Assembly: GCF_938045205.1 (NCBI RefSeq)
Contig: NZ_CALIMY010000045.1
Coordinates: forward strand, 1 to 30,558
Reading direction: 5' to 3'
DNA from: an uncultured Campylobacter sp.
GTDB taxonomy: Bacteria > Campylobacterota > Campylobacteria > Campylobacterales > Campylobacteraceae
DNA length: 30,558 bases
The notes beneath the pieces were generated by a model. That model was not told the origin of the DNA and made no database searches. It worked only from the letters and a program-made list of their open reading frames with translations. Shown piece after piece: positions 15,844 through 23,157 of this stretch. Both the position numbers and the translations under genes were made by a program. Numbering within the stretch: the first letter of the stretch is position 1; the number at the start of each line of letters is the position of its first letter.

Positions 15844-18800
15844 AAATTTTATCTTTAATGCGCGCAAACAGGGAGGCTCCGCACGAAATTTAAACTTACG
15901 TTGCGGCTCAGACGCGAGCAAGCGAAGCTTTGGCGCGTATCGCGATCCGGGCGCGTACGGACACGGGCATTTGCCGGGCGCTAGATGCGACGATCTCGGC
16001 GCACGCATAGATGGGCTTTTTCGGGGCATCGGGCGCTACGATCTGGATGCGCGCAGGCGCGAGCTTTTGCGGGGTTCTGGATGTATCGATGTCGGCGCGG
16101 GCAGACACAGCCTCACACAGGATGCAGGGCACCGCGGTTTTATCACACCGAAATACGAACTGCACAGCCGTGCGAACTGCGATTATAGCGTGAGCGTGCT
16201 CCTGAACGGCGCAGTGTGCTGCGGTTTTACCGCGCGAAATTTAGCGCAATTTAGCAACGATACATACTGCGGCTCTAGCGCGAGTACTTACTTGCGGTAT
16301 AGCTCTAGCGTGAGCGCTTGCTTACGGCGCGTTGGCGCGAACCGAGATGTCCACTCACGCCGCGACCCTAGCAGGAGTGTCAGCTTGCGACGCAGCTCTA
16401 GCACGAACGGCCGTTTGCAATCTAGTATGAGCGGACGCTCGCAGCGCAATTTCAATGCAGGCATTTGCTTGCGTCGCGTTGGCACGAAGCAGAGCGTTCA
16501 TTTGTACTTCAAATTTGGCGCGAACCGAGACACCTTTCTACGTTGCGGTTTTGATACATGCGGATTTAGCGCGAAGTGTAGCACTCAAAAAACTATTTTG
16601 GGTGCCTGCCACTCGCTGTTTTGCGATGCAAGTGGGCTAGGTAGCGAGCAAAATCCCACTCTAGGCACCTTTTGTGCGGTGCAGAATTTTTTGAATTTAC
16701 ATGTCGCGCGCGATTTTAAGAATTTTAGCCCCGTAAATTTGAAGAAATTTAACCTCGCCGCCTCGCAATTTGTAAATTTAAAAAAGCAAATCCGCGCCGG
16801 CGAAGGTGCCAAGAAGAGCGCCGGTCCGTACAATTTGACGAGTTTTGGGCGCGAGACCCGCACGCCGGGCAGACTGGGCCCTGAAAATAAAATTCCCGCG
16901 CCGCGTAGATTTTACTTTGAGAGTGCGGTTGGTGCGCCGTGCGGACCCGGCCTCGGATACAGAAATTGCGAATTTGCGCAAAATTCTAAAGTTTGTGCCT
17001 CGGATTTTACACAAAATTTTAAAAATTTTGACCGGGGCTTGGAAGCCGAGCCCGTGCAAAATTGTAAAATTTCCGCTTTAAATTTTATACAAAATTTTTG
17101 GAATTCCGCTCGCGGTAGGGAAGTTGGGTCTATGCAAGGCTTCGGAAATTCGGGCCGAAATTTTGAGCCGAAATTCCCGCAGAGCGCTAAGAATTTCAAG
17201 CAAAATTTCGAGCAAAATCTCTCACAGAGTGCCAAAAATTCCGATCGCAATTCGGAGGCAGAGCCCGTGCGAGGCTTTAAAAATCAAAATTCCGCTCAGG
17301 TTTTTTTACAAAGTATCAAGAATTTTGATCAAAATTCTTTGTCGAGCTTTCCGCAAAACGGTAAAATCTACGAGCAAAATTCTACTCAGGGTTTTTCGCA
17401 AAGTGGCAGAAGTGCCGAGCCAAATTCCAAACCGAGTTTCTCGCAGAACATTAAAAATTCCGAACGGAATTTCCCGCTAAGCTTCTTGCAAGGCATCAAA
17501 AATTCCGATCAAAGTCAAAATTCCAAACCCGCCTCCGCGCAAAGCTTTAAAAATCAAAATTTCGCGTGGGATTTCTCACAAAACGGCGGAAGCACCGAGC
17601 CGAATTCTGTTCAGAACTTCTCGCAAAGCGCTAAAAATTCTGATCGAAATTTTAAGACCAATTCCACGCAAGACCGAACCGAGCCCGTTTCGCCGCAGGA
17701 GCTCAAAAATCCCGAGTCGTGCCCGGCGCAGCGGCAAGAGCTAGGTTTTTACGCGCCTAAATTTAAAGACGAGCGCGCTAGGAATTTTTTCTCTCATCCG
17801 ATGCGCGCCTTCGTTCTTTGCGCCTGCTTTTTTGCGGCGCTGGGCGCGCTTAGCTTTTTAGCGCCGGACGCGCTGGCGATCGATTACGTCGCCGCTCATA
17901 AATTTTATTTTCTGTTTTTGGCGCCCTCGTGCATCTACGCGGCGTTTTTGCTTACCGCGCTGCCCGATTGGACGAATTTCGAGGGCTCGCTAAAGCCCGT
18001 CTCGCTTGCTTTTGCCGCCTGCCTGATCGCGGCTTTTATCGCAAGCTTTTTAAATTTACGGCTCGCGGCGGCGATTGTGGGGCTGTTTTGGGCGGTATTT
18101 TTCATCTTTGCGGCGCGGCTTTTGTGGCTGGATAAAAACTCGAATAATTTTAGCATCCTGGCGGTCTTAGCGGCGTTTTGCGCCTGCTCTGCGGCCTACG
18201 GCGCAAGCGGAGATGAGAAATTTTTGCTTAGCTTCGTGCATATCAACGTCGCGGCAATCGCCGTCGTAAGCTACCGCATAAGCGTCGTCATCGGTAACGA
18301 AGCGTTAAGAGAGGGCGGGCTGAAGGACGCTGTTTTTATTCCAAATTTTATCTACAAAAATTTAGCCGCTTTCCTCGCCTTTGCTTTGGCGCTCGCGACG
18401 CCATTTTTAAGTGAGGCGACGTGCGGGTTTGTCGCGCTTGGCATCGGGTTTTTGTTTTTGGCAAAACTTCGCGAGCTGCACTACGTCGAAATTCTAAGCC
18501 GCCACTATATGGCGTTTTACTACGCGCTGCAGGCTGCGTGCGCGGCGGGATACCTGTGGCTGGGCGCGACACTGATCCGCGGAGGATACGCTGCCGCGCC
18601 GCTGCACGTCATCGCGATCTGCTATATCTACGGAGCTATACTTTTCGTAGGAATGATCGCCGGCCAGCGCCACAGCGGAATTTCGCCGCTAAATTTTCCG
18701 CGCCTAAGCCGCGCGGCGCTCGTTTTGGCTCTGCTCGCGGGAGGTTTAAGAGCTGTTTTTGCTGGCGAGAGCTTTGTTTTATACGTGATGATCCCCGCGA

Positions 18801-18886
18801 CGCTTTTTATCGCCGCGGTCGCGCTATATCTGATAAACTTCATTCCGATCTTTCTGAAAAATCCTTTCAGCGCGGATCCGGATTGA
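15836..18886 (+). CDS. nnrS: NnrS-family membrane protein with a 645-residue repeat-built N-terminal extension
   Basis: Residues about 650-1016 are an NnrS domain: a NFFSHPMRAF start, about 12 membrane segments, LLTALPDWTNFEG, and GMIAGQRHSGISPL near the end. NnrS proteins are haem- and copper-containing membrane proteins linked to nitric oxide stress and denitrification. Family members are usually about 400 residues and begin close to the SHPMR motif. Here one uninterrupted frame adds about 645 residues in front, rich in Arg, Ser, Cys and Gly first and then in Asn, Phe, Ser, Gln and Lys. It holds 16-, 10- and 15-residue repeats (see the repeat entries). No signal peptide or membrane segment is seen in the extension, which is probably disordered. 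The ATG overlaps the ATPase stop by eight bases and follows a G-rich site. An internal start just before residue 650 could also give a normal NnrS. Confidence 0.85.
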   Translation: MNRNFIFNARKQGGSARNLNLRCGSDASKRSFGAYRDPGAYGHGHLPGARCDDLGARIDGLFRGIGRYDLDARRRELLRGSGCIDVGAGRHSLTQDAGHRGFITPKYELHSRANCDYSVSVLLNGAVCCGFTARNLAQFSNDTYCGSSASTYLRYSSSVSACLRRVGANRDVHSRRDPSRSVSLRRSSSTNGRLQSSMSGRSQRNFNAGICLRRVGTKQSVHLYFKFGANRDTFLRCGFDTCGFSAKCSTQKTILGACHSLFCDASGLGSEQNPTLGTFCAVQNFLNLHVARDFKNFSPVNLKKFNLAASQFVNLKKQIRAGEGAKKSAGPYNLTSFGRETRTPGRLGPENKIPAPRRFYFESAVGAPCGPGLGYRNCEFAQNSKVCASDFTQNFKNFDRGLEAEPVQNCKISALNFIQNFWNSARGREVGSMQGFGNSGRNFEPKFPQSAKNFKQNFEQNLSQSAKNSDRNSEAEPVRGFKNQNSAQVFLQSIKNFDQNSLSSFPQNGKIYEQNSTQGFSQSGRSAEPNSKPSFSQNIKNSERNFPLSFLQGIKNSDQSQNSKPASAQSFKNQNFAWDFSQNGGSTEPNSVQNFSQSAKNSDRNFKTNSTQDRTEPVSPQELKNPESCPAQRQELGFYAPKFKDERARNFFSHPMRAFVLCACFFAALGALSFLAPDALAIDYVAAHKFYFLFLAPSCIYAAFLLTALPDWTNFEGSLKPVSLAFAACLIAAFIASFLNLRLAAAIVGLFWAVFFIFAARLLWLDKNSNNFSILAVLAAFCACSAAYGASGDEKFLLSFVHINVAAIAVVSYRISVVIGNEALREGGLKDAVFIPNFIYKNLAAFLAFALALATPFLSEATCGFVALGIGFLFLAKLRELHYVEILSRHYMAFYYALQAACAAGYLWLGATLIRGGYAAAPLHVIAICYIYGAILFVGMIAGQRHSGISPLNFPRLSRAALVLALLAGGLRAVFAGESFVLYVMIPATLFIAAVALYLINFIPIFLKNPFSADPD
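15932..16123 (+). repeat. 48-bp (16-residue) tandem repeat, four diverged copies
   Basis: Residues 33-96 of the NnrS fusion fall into four 16-residue units: GAYRDPGAYGHGHLPG, ARCDDLGARIDGLFRG, IGRYDLDARRRELLRG and SGCIDVGAGRHSLTQD. Shared positions are an Asp near position 4 or 5, a Gly/Asp-Ala near 7-8 and a closing Leu-x-x-Gly. The units are diverged but in phase with the reading frame. Confidence 0.6.
16271..16330 (+). repeat. 30-bp (10-residue) tandem repeat, two clear copies with degenerate ones after
   Basis: Residues 146-155 (GSSASTYLRY) and 156-165 (SSSVSACLRR) are two adjacent units sharing GCTCTAGCG at the DNA level. Looser relatives follow to about 16560, such as DPSRSVSLRR, SSSTNGRLQS and two CLRRVG blocks. 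Confidence 0.55.
16973..17662 (+). repeat. 45-bp (15-residue) tandem repeat array, about 12 copies
   Basis: Residues 380-609 are built on a 15-residue unit with consensus F-S-Q-[SN]-x-K-N-[SF]-[DE]-[RQ]-N-[SF]-x-x-x. Clear units include FPQSAKNFKQNFEQN, FLQSIKNFDQNSLSS, FPQNGKIYEQNSTQG, FSQSGRSAEPNSKPS, FSQNIKNSERNFPLS, FSQNGGSTEPNSVQN and FSQSAKNSDRNFKTN. Some units carry inserts of 11-13 residues. There are no spacers of unrelated sequence, so it is not CRISPR-like. Confidence 0.8.
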
Positions 18887-18918
18887 TGCTCATCAAAGCG
18901 GGCTTGCCAAATTTTAGC

Positions 18919-18924
18919 TACAAT
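18919..18924 (+). promoter_or_regulatory. Possible -10 box for the cupin gene
   Basis: TTTTAGCTACAATCGAT gives TACAAT about 29 bases before the cupin ATG, which has AAGGAG just upstream. It suggests the cupin can be transcribed independently of nnrS. Confidence 0.45.
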
Positions 18925-18952
18925 CGATCAAATTTCATTTCAAGGAGAGCTT

Positions 18953-19282
18953 ATGCAACACATCAAAAATATCGACGCCGCTAAGGCCGTAGAGCTTGCT
19001 TCGCTAGTCGAAGTATCCCCTCATAAGGTGATTTCGCGCACTCTCGCGCAAAATCCAGCGCTGAATATGACGCTTTTTGCCTTCGACGGCGGCGAGGAGA
19101 TCAGCTCGCACAAATCCGACGGCGACGCGTTCGTTTACGTGCTTGAGGGCGAGGGCGATTTCACGATCGACGGGCAGAAGCACCGCGTAAAAGCGGGGCA
19201 AAGCATCGTCATGCCTGCGGGCTTGCCGCACGCGATCTCCGCGCCGGTGCCGTTTAAGTGGTTTTTAGTGGTGGTTTTTTAA
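18953..19282 (+). CDS. Small cupin-domain protein
   Basis: The 109-residue product is a single cupin barrel. The first metal-binding motif is partly recognisable (EEISSHKSDGDAFVYVLEGE) and the second is GQSIVMPAGLPHAISAP with a histidine. Small cupins of this kind bind a metal or a small ligand, and no substrate can be named. It begins 67 bases after nnrS with a strong AAGGAG site and may be read from its own promoter. A GC-rich hairpin follows its stop. Confidence 0.88.
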   Translation: MQHIKNIDAAKAVELASLVEVSPHKVISRTLAQNPALNMTLFAFDGGEEISSHKSDGDAFVYVLEGEGDFTIDGQKHRVKAGQSIVMPAGLPHAISAPVPFKWFLVVVF

Positions 19283-19295
19283 CCTCTAAGCTTAA

Positions 19296-19328
19296 GGGCG
19301 GGTCAAATTTTAAAATTTAAGCCCGCCC
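19296..19328. terminator. GC-rich hairpin after the cupin gene
   Basis: GGGCGGG (19296-19302) pairs with CCCGCCC (19322-19328) around a 19-base AT loop that is itself palindromic. There is no strong T run after it, so intrinsic termination is possible but not certain. Confidence 0.5.
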
Positions 19329-19627
19329 GCCGTTTCATAAAATTTTATCCGAAATTTCATTCTTAGGATCGCCTTGTTTGTTCCCGCCTGCTCCCGCTCG
19401 CCCTCGCAAAATTTTAAAATTTAGAAACGTTTAAATTTTACTTTTACAGCGCCCAAAAATTTCGTCTGTTTTGCAAACCGTGCGGGAGCTGAAAATAACA
19501 CATCGCGTTTGCGCGCCGCGCGGAGCCCCGAAATCGCACGCTTGAGCTCGCATCGCAAGTCAAATCCATAGCTCGCGCGTTAAATTTTGAAGTCGCGCCT
19601 AGCATGCAAATGCGCGCCAAGCTAGTC

Positions 19628-19747
19628 GAGCAGATAGGCGCTGTAATAGGGCAATGCGTCGAGCGTGCAATACATATCGGGCGAGTAGAGCAGATGGACG
19701 CTGTAGTAGGGCAAACCCGCCGAGTGCGCAATGTGCGCCGAGTTAAT
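19628..19747. repeat. 60-bp tandem duplication, two diverged copies
   Basis: Copy 1 (19628-19687) begins GAGCAGATAGGCGCTGTAAT and copy 2 (19688-19747) begins GAGCAGATGGACGCTGTAGT. The first 27 bases are well conserved with a few substitutions. The second halves diverge. Confidence 0.65.
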
Positions 19748-19817
19748 AGATCGAGAGTTAAATTTAAAGGCCGTGCCCGGCGCGAAATGCACGCCAGACC
19801 GGTCTAAATTTTAAAAT

Positions 19818-21398
19818 TTAGCTCTCGCTCGGGCTTAGCTCCTTGATGATGAGCTCAGGCGTGATCGTGCCGCGGAAGTTGTTTTTGCTAATCGTAAAGA
19901 TCGCGTCGACCCGCTCGCCCGCGCGCGGCAAAAAGTCGTAGTTGAAAAACAGCGCCTCGACGCTGCCTCCGTTTTTGTCAAGCGCCATTTTGATATGCTT
20001 ACCCTCCTTGCCGATCTCCCTGATATTGCGGGCGCGCGCGCCTTTGATGCAAAAGAGCGGGCGAGGATTTTTCTGCCCGTACGGCTCGTAAAATTCTAAA
20101 ATTTCAAGCAGCTCGAAGTCTATCTGCGACGCGTCCAGCTCGCCCAGCAGATCGTCTTGCGCGCTAAAATCGCTCAGATCCTTAGGCGTTATGCGCTCAT
20201 TTACGCGCCGCTTAAACTCCTGAAGTAGCGCAGGATCGATCCCCACGCCCGCAGCGCCCTTGTGCCCGCCGAAGGTAGTTAAAATTTCGCTTTGCGAGGA
20301 GATCAGCTCTAAAATGTCGAATTTGCCGATGCTGCGCGCGCTTCCTTTGGCCCGAGAGTCGCTTACGCTAAAGACGATCGCGGGCTTTTTGTAGGTCTTG
20401 CTTAGGCGGCTTGCGACGATGCCGATGATCCCTTCGTGCCACTGCGGACCCCACACGACGATGACGTTGTCGCTCGGATCGACGCTTTTTACGATCTCGT
20501 CGTAGAGGCTTTTCTCCTCCTCTTTGCGCGAGTTGTTGATCGAATTTATCGTCTCTAGGTAGTGGTTTGCCTCTCTGATATTTTTGGCGCATAGGAAGTT
20601 ATACGACATCGTCGCATCGTCCATCCGCCCCGTGCAGTTGATTAGCGGCGCGATCGTGTAGCTGATATCGTCGAATTCGAAGTGCTTTTTAAAATAGTGC
20701 TCCTTAATCGCCTTGAAGCAGGCGCGGTTTGAGTTATTTAGCCGCTTGATACCGAAGCGCAAAAGCGCGCGGTTCATGTCGCGCAGCTCCATCATATCGG
20801 CGATTATGGCGATGATGAGGATATCCATCGAGCTTGCCATATCGTAGTTCACGCCGAGGGTTTCTTTTAGCGCGCCTACGAGATACCACGCTACCTGCGC
20901 GCCGCAAATTTCGATATTTGGGAAGGTGCAATCGGGCTGCTTCGGATTTATTATCGCATAAGCTCGCGGCAGCACGGGCGGGGGCATGTGATGATCGGTG
21001 ATGATGAGATCGATCCCCTTTTGGGCGCAAATTTCGGCAGCTTTCGTCGCGGAGGTGCCGTTATCTACGGTAATGATGAGATCCACATCCTCAAGCTCTT
21101 CAATAATCTCGCTGTTTAGCCCGTATCCGTCGGTGAAGCGGTTCGGGATCTTGATAACGTACTCCGCGCCTATTTGATTGAAAAAATCGCTCATTATGAC
21201 GGTGCTTACGATACCGTCGACGTCGTAATCGCCGACTACGGCTATGCGCTGGTTTTCTTCGATGGCAGTTTTTATGCGCAAAGCCGCCTTATAGGTATCT
21301 TTCAGATCGCAGGGTAAGGGAATTTCAGAAATTTTAGTATGCCGATCGTTCGCAAATCTCGATTTTAGAATTTCCCTTATCTCATTTTTACCTAGCAT
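19818..21398 (-). CDS. recJ: Single-stranded-DNA-specific exonuclease RecJ
   Basis: This is the 5'-3' single-strand exonuclease of recombination and mismatch/base-excision repair. The DHH-family motifs are in order: VVGDYDVDGIVSTV, LIITVDNGTSA, LIITDHHMPPP, and in the DHHA1 domain TFGGHKGAAGVGID. Asp and His residues in these motifs bind two metal ions. The length of 526 residues is normal for epsilonproteobacteria. Its ATG lies inside the last codons of pyrG with an 11-base overlap, so it is translationally coupled. The pyrG-recJ pair also occurs in C. jejuni. Confidence 0.96.
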   Translation of the reverse strand: MLGKNEIREILKSRFANDRHTKISEIPLPCDLKDTYKAALRIKTAIEENQRIAVVGDYDVDGIVSTVIMSDFFNQIGAEYVIKIPNRFTDGYGLNSEIIEELEDVDLIITVDNGTSATKAAEICAQKGIDLIITDHHMPPPVLPRAYAIINPKQPDCTFPNIEICGAQVAWYLVGALKETLGVNYDMASSMDILIIAIIADMMELRDMNRALLRFGIKRLNNSNRACFKAIKEHYFKKHFEFDDISYTIAPLINCTGRMDDATMSYNFLCAKNIREANHYLETINSINNSRKEEEKSLYDEIVKSVDPSDNVIVVWGPQWHEGIIGIVASRLSKTYKKPAIVFSVSDSRAKGSARSIGKFDILELISSQSEILTTFGGHKGAAGVGIDPALLQEFKRRVNERITPKDLSDFSAQDDLLGELDASQIDFELLEILEFYEPYGQKNPRPLFCIKGARARNIREIGKEGKHIKMALDKNGGSVEALFFNYDFLPRAGERVDAIFTISKNNFRGTITPELIIKELSPSES

Positions 21399-23019
21399 TT
21401 TTTATAGATGCTTCGATAAAGCCCAAAATAGCGGGATTTGGGCGCACTAGACGACTGGTAAATTCCGGGTGAAACTGCACGCCCAGAAAAAACGGATGGT
21501 TTTTTAGCTCGACCGCTTCGATAAGCCCGTCGCTCTCGCCGCAGACGATAAGACCGTGCTTTTCAAACTCGGCGCGGTACTTCGGATTGGCTTCGTAGCG
21601 GTGGCGGTGGCGCTCGCGGATGGTCTTTTGCTCGCCGTAAATTTTACCCAAAAGCGAGCCTTTTTTGACGTCGCAGTCATAGCCGCCCAGCCGCATAGTG
21701 CCGCCCATAGGGGATTTGTGCGTGCGAATCTGCTTTTTGCCGCTTGCGTCGATAAAGCTATCGATGAGGTAGATCACCGGATCTTCGGTCTGCGGGTCAA
21801 ATTCCGAGGAGTTGGCATTTTTTAGTTTTAAGACATTGCGCGCAAACTCCACCATCGCAAGCTGCATCCCCAGGCAGATGCCCAAAAACGGCACCTTATG
21901 CACCCGCGCGTAGTTTATGGCTAAAATTTTACCCTCTACTCCGCGCGAACCGAAGCCGCCCGCGACCAAAATTCCGTTTACGTCGCGGAAAATTTCATCC
22001 ACATTGCTCGCTTCAATTTTTTCGCTGTCGATCCATTTTAAGCTTATCCGCGTATCAAGCGTCGCGCCCGCGTGGATGATCCCTTCGGTGAGGGATTTGT
22101 AGCTTTCTTTCAGATCGATATATTTGCCGACGAAGGCGATCGTAGTTTCGTTCGTAGGCACAATGACGCGCTTAACGAGGCTGTCCCAGTTGCTCATATC
22201 GACTTCGAGCTTGTTTAAGCTTAGAGTCTCCGCGATCGGCGTTAAAATATCCTGCTTCAAAAACGCAAGCGGGATCTGATAGATACTCGCGCTATCGGGG
22301 CTTTCAATGACGCAGTTTTTATCCACTCCGCAGCTTAGCGCGATCTTGTCTTTAAGCGCGCGATTTAGCGGCATTTCGGAGCGGCAGATTATCATATCGG
22401 GGCTGATACCGATGCGGCGCAGCTCGCCTACGCTGTGCTGCGTGGGCTTGGTCTTAAGCTCGCCCGCTACCTTGATGAAAGGCACGAGCGTGAGGTGGAT
22501 ATTCATCGTATTTACCCTACCCAGCTCCACTCTCATTGCGCGGATCGCCTCTAAAAACGGTAGCCCCTCGATGTCGCCCACGGTGCCGCCGATCTCGACG
22601 ATCAGCACGTCGTTGCCCTCGCCCGCCTTTTTTATGCGGCGCACGATCTCGCCTACGATGTGAGGGATTACCTGGATCGTCTTACCCAGATAATCACCCC
22701 TGCGCTCCTTTTCGATGACGGAGCTGTAGACTTTGCCCGTGGTGAAGTTGTTATCTTGGCTTAAATTTTCATCCAAGAACCGCTCGTAGTGCCCCAAATC
22801 CAGATCGGTCTCCGCGCCGTCGTCGGTGACGAAAACCTCTCCGTGCTCCAGCGGGCTCATGGTGCCGGGATCGACGTTGATATAAGGATCCGCCTTTAGG
22901 ATGCGCACTTTAAGCCCCGCATGCTTTAAAAGCGTCGCGATCGACGCCGCCGCAATACCCTTACCCAGCGAGCTCAGCACTCCGCCGGTGACGAAAATAT
23001 ATTTCGTTTGTTTTGCCAT
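21388..23019 (-). CDS. pyrG: CTP synthase
   Basis: It makes CTP from UTP using ATP and glutamine. The N-terminal synthetase domain shows GVLSSLGKGIAAASIATLLK and EIGGTVGDIEGLPFLEA. The C-terminal class I glutamine amidotransferase domain has the nucleophile in GICLGMQLAMVEFARN and the His-Glu pair in GVQFHPEFTSR. Its 543 residues are the usual length. The ATG is preceded by AGGAAAA and a TATAAT box at 23052-23057. It is the first gene of a two-gene unit with recJ. Confidence 0.98.
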   Translation of the reverse strand: MAKQTKYIFVTGGVLSSLGKGIAAASIATLLKHAGLKVRILKADPYINVDPGTMSPLEHGEVFVTDDGAETDLDLGHYERFLDENLSQDNNFTTGKVYSSVIEKERRGDYLGKTIQVIPHIVGEIVRRIKKAGEGNDVLIVEIGGTVGDIEGLPFLEAIRAMRVELGRVNTMNIHLTLVPFIKVAGELKTKPTQHSVGELRRIGISPDMIICRSEMPLNRALKDKIALSCGVDKNCVIESPDSASIYQIPLAFLKQDILTPIAETLSLNKLEVDMSNWDSLVKRVIVPTNETTIAFVGKYIDLKESYKSLTEGIIHAGATLDTRISLKWIDSEKIEASNVDEIFRDVNGILVAGGFGSRGVEGKILAINYARVHKVPFLGICLGMQLAMVEFARNVLKLKNANSSEFDPQTEDPVIYLIDSFIDASGKKQIRTHKSPMGGTMRLGGYDCDVKKGSLLGKIYGEQKTIRERHRHRYEANPKYRAEFEKHGLIVCGESDGLIEAVELKNHPFFLGVQFHPEFTSRLVRPNPAILGFIEASIKNAR

Positions 23020-23051
23020 AAGTTTTCCTAAATTTTGATATTAATGTTGCG

Positions 23052-23057
23052 ATTATA
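23052..23057 (-). promoter_or_regulatory. Likely -10 box for pyrG-recJ
   Basis: The minus strand reads GTTATAATCGC, a perfect TATAAT about 33 bases before the pyrG ATG. The leader is short and no attenuator structure is visible. Confidence 0.6.
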
Positions 23058-23085
23058 ACTTCTTTTAGGTTAAAGCACACTAAGC

Positions 23086-23091
23086 TAGAAT
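23086..23091 (+). promoter_or_regulatory. Possible -10 box for the DUF945-like gene
   Basis: GCTAGAATTTG offers TAGAAT about 65 bases before the ATG at 23158, divergent from the pyrG promoter in the same gap. Confidence 0.35.
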
Positions 23092-23157
23092 TTGAAAATT
23101 TTAGAAATTTACGGCAAAATACGCACCCAAATAAATTTTAAATTTAAAGGAGAGATG

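Larger units (their letters stand above)
19283..19817. other. Spacer between cupin and recJ; no gene supported
   Basis: These 535 bases lie between convergent genes. They contain the hairpin at 19296-19328, a 60-bp tandem duplication at 19628-19747, and three copies of the palindrome AAATTTTAAAATTT (19305, 19409 and 19806). Open frames on both strands over the duplication lack ribosome binding sites and family likeness. Confidence 0.5.

Noticed and set aside
16973..17662. CRISPR-like array
   Set aside because: The 45-bp units abut each other and encode related peptides. There are no unique spacers and no cas genes.
18421..18984. 187-codon frame overlapping the end of nnrS
   Set aside because: It is a second frame of the NnrS membrane domain, Arg-rich with no ribosome binding site. 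The NnrS frame has the recognisable domain.
19444..19807. Frames on both strands over the 60-bp duplication
   Set aside because: Neither has a ribosome binding site or a plausible protein composition. The duplication was kept as a repeat only.
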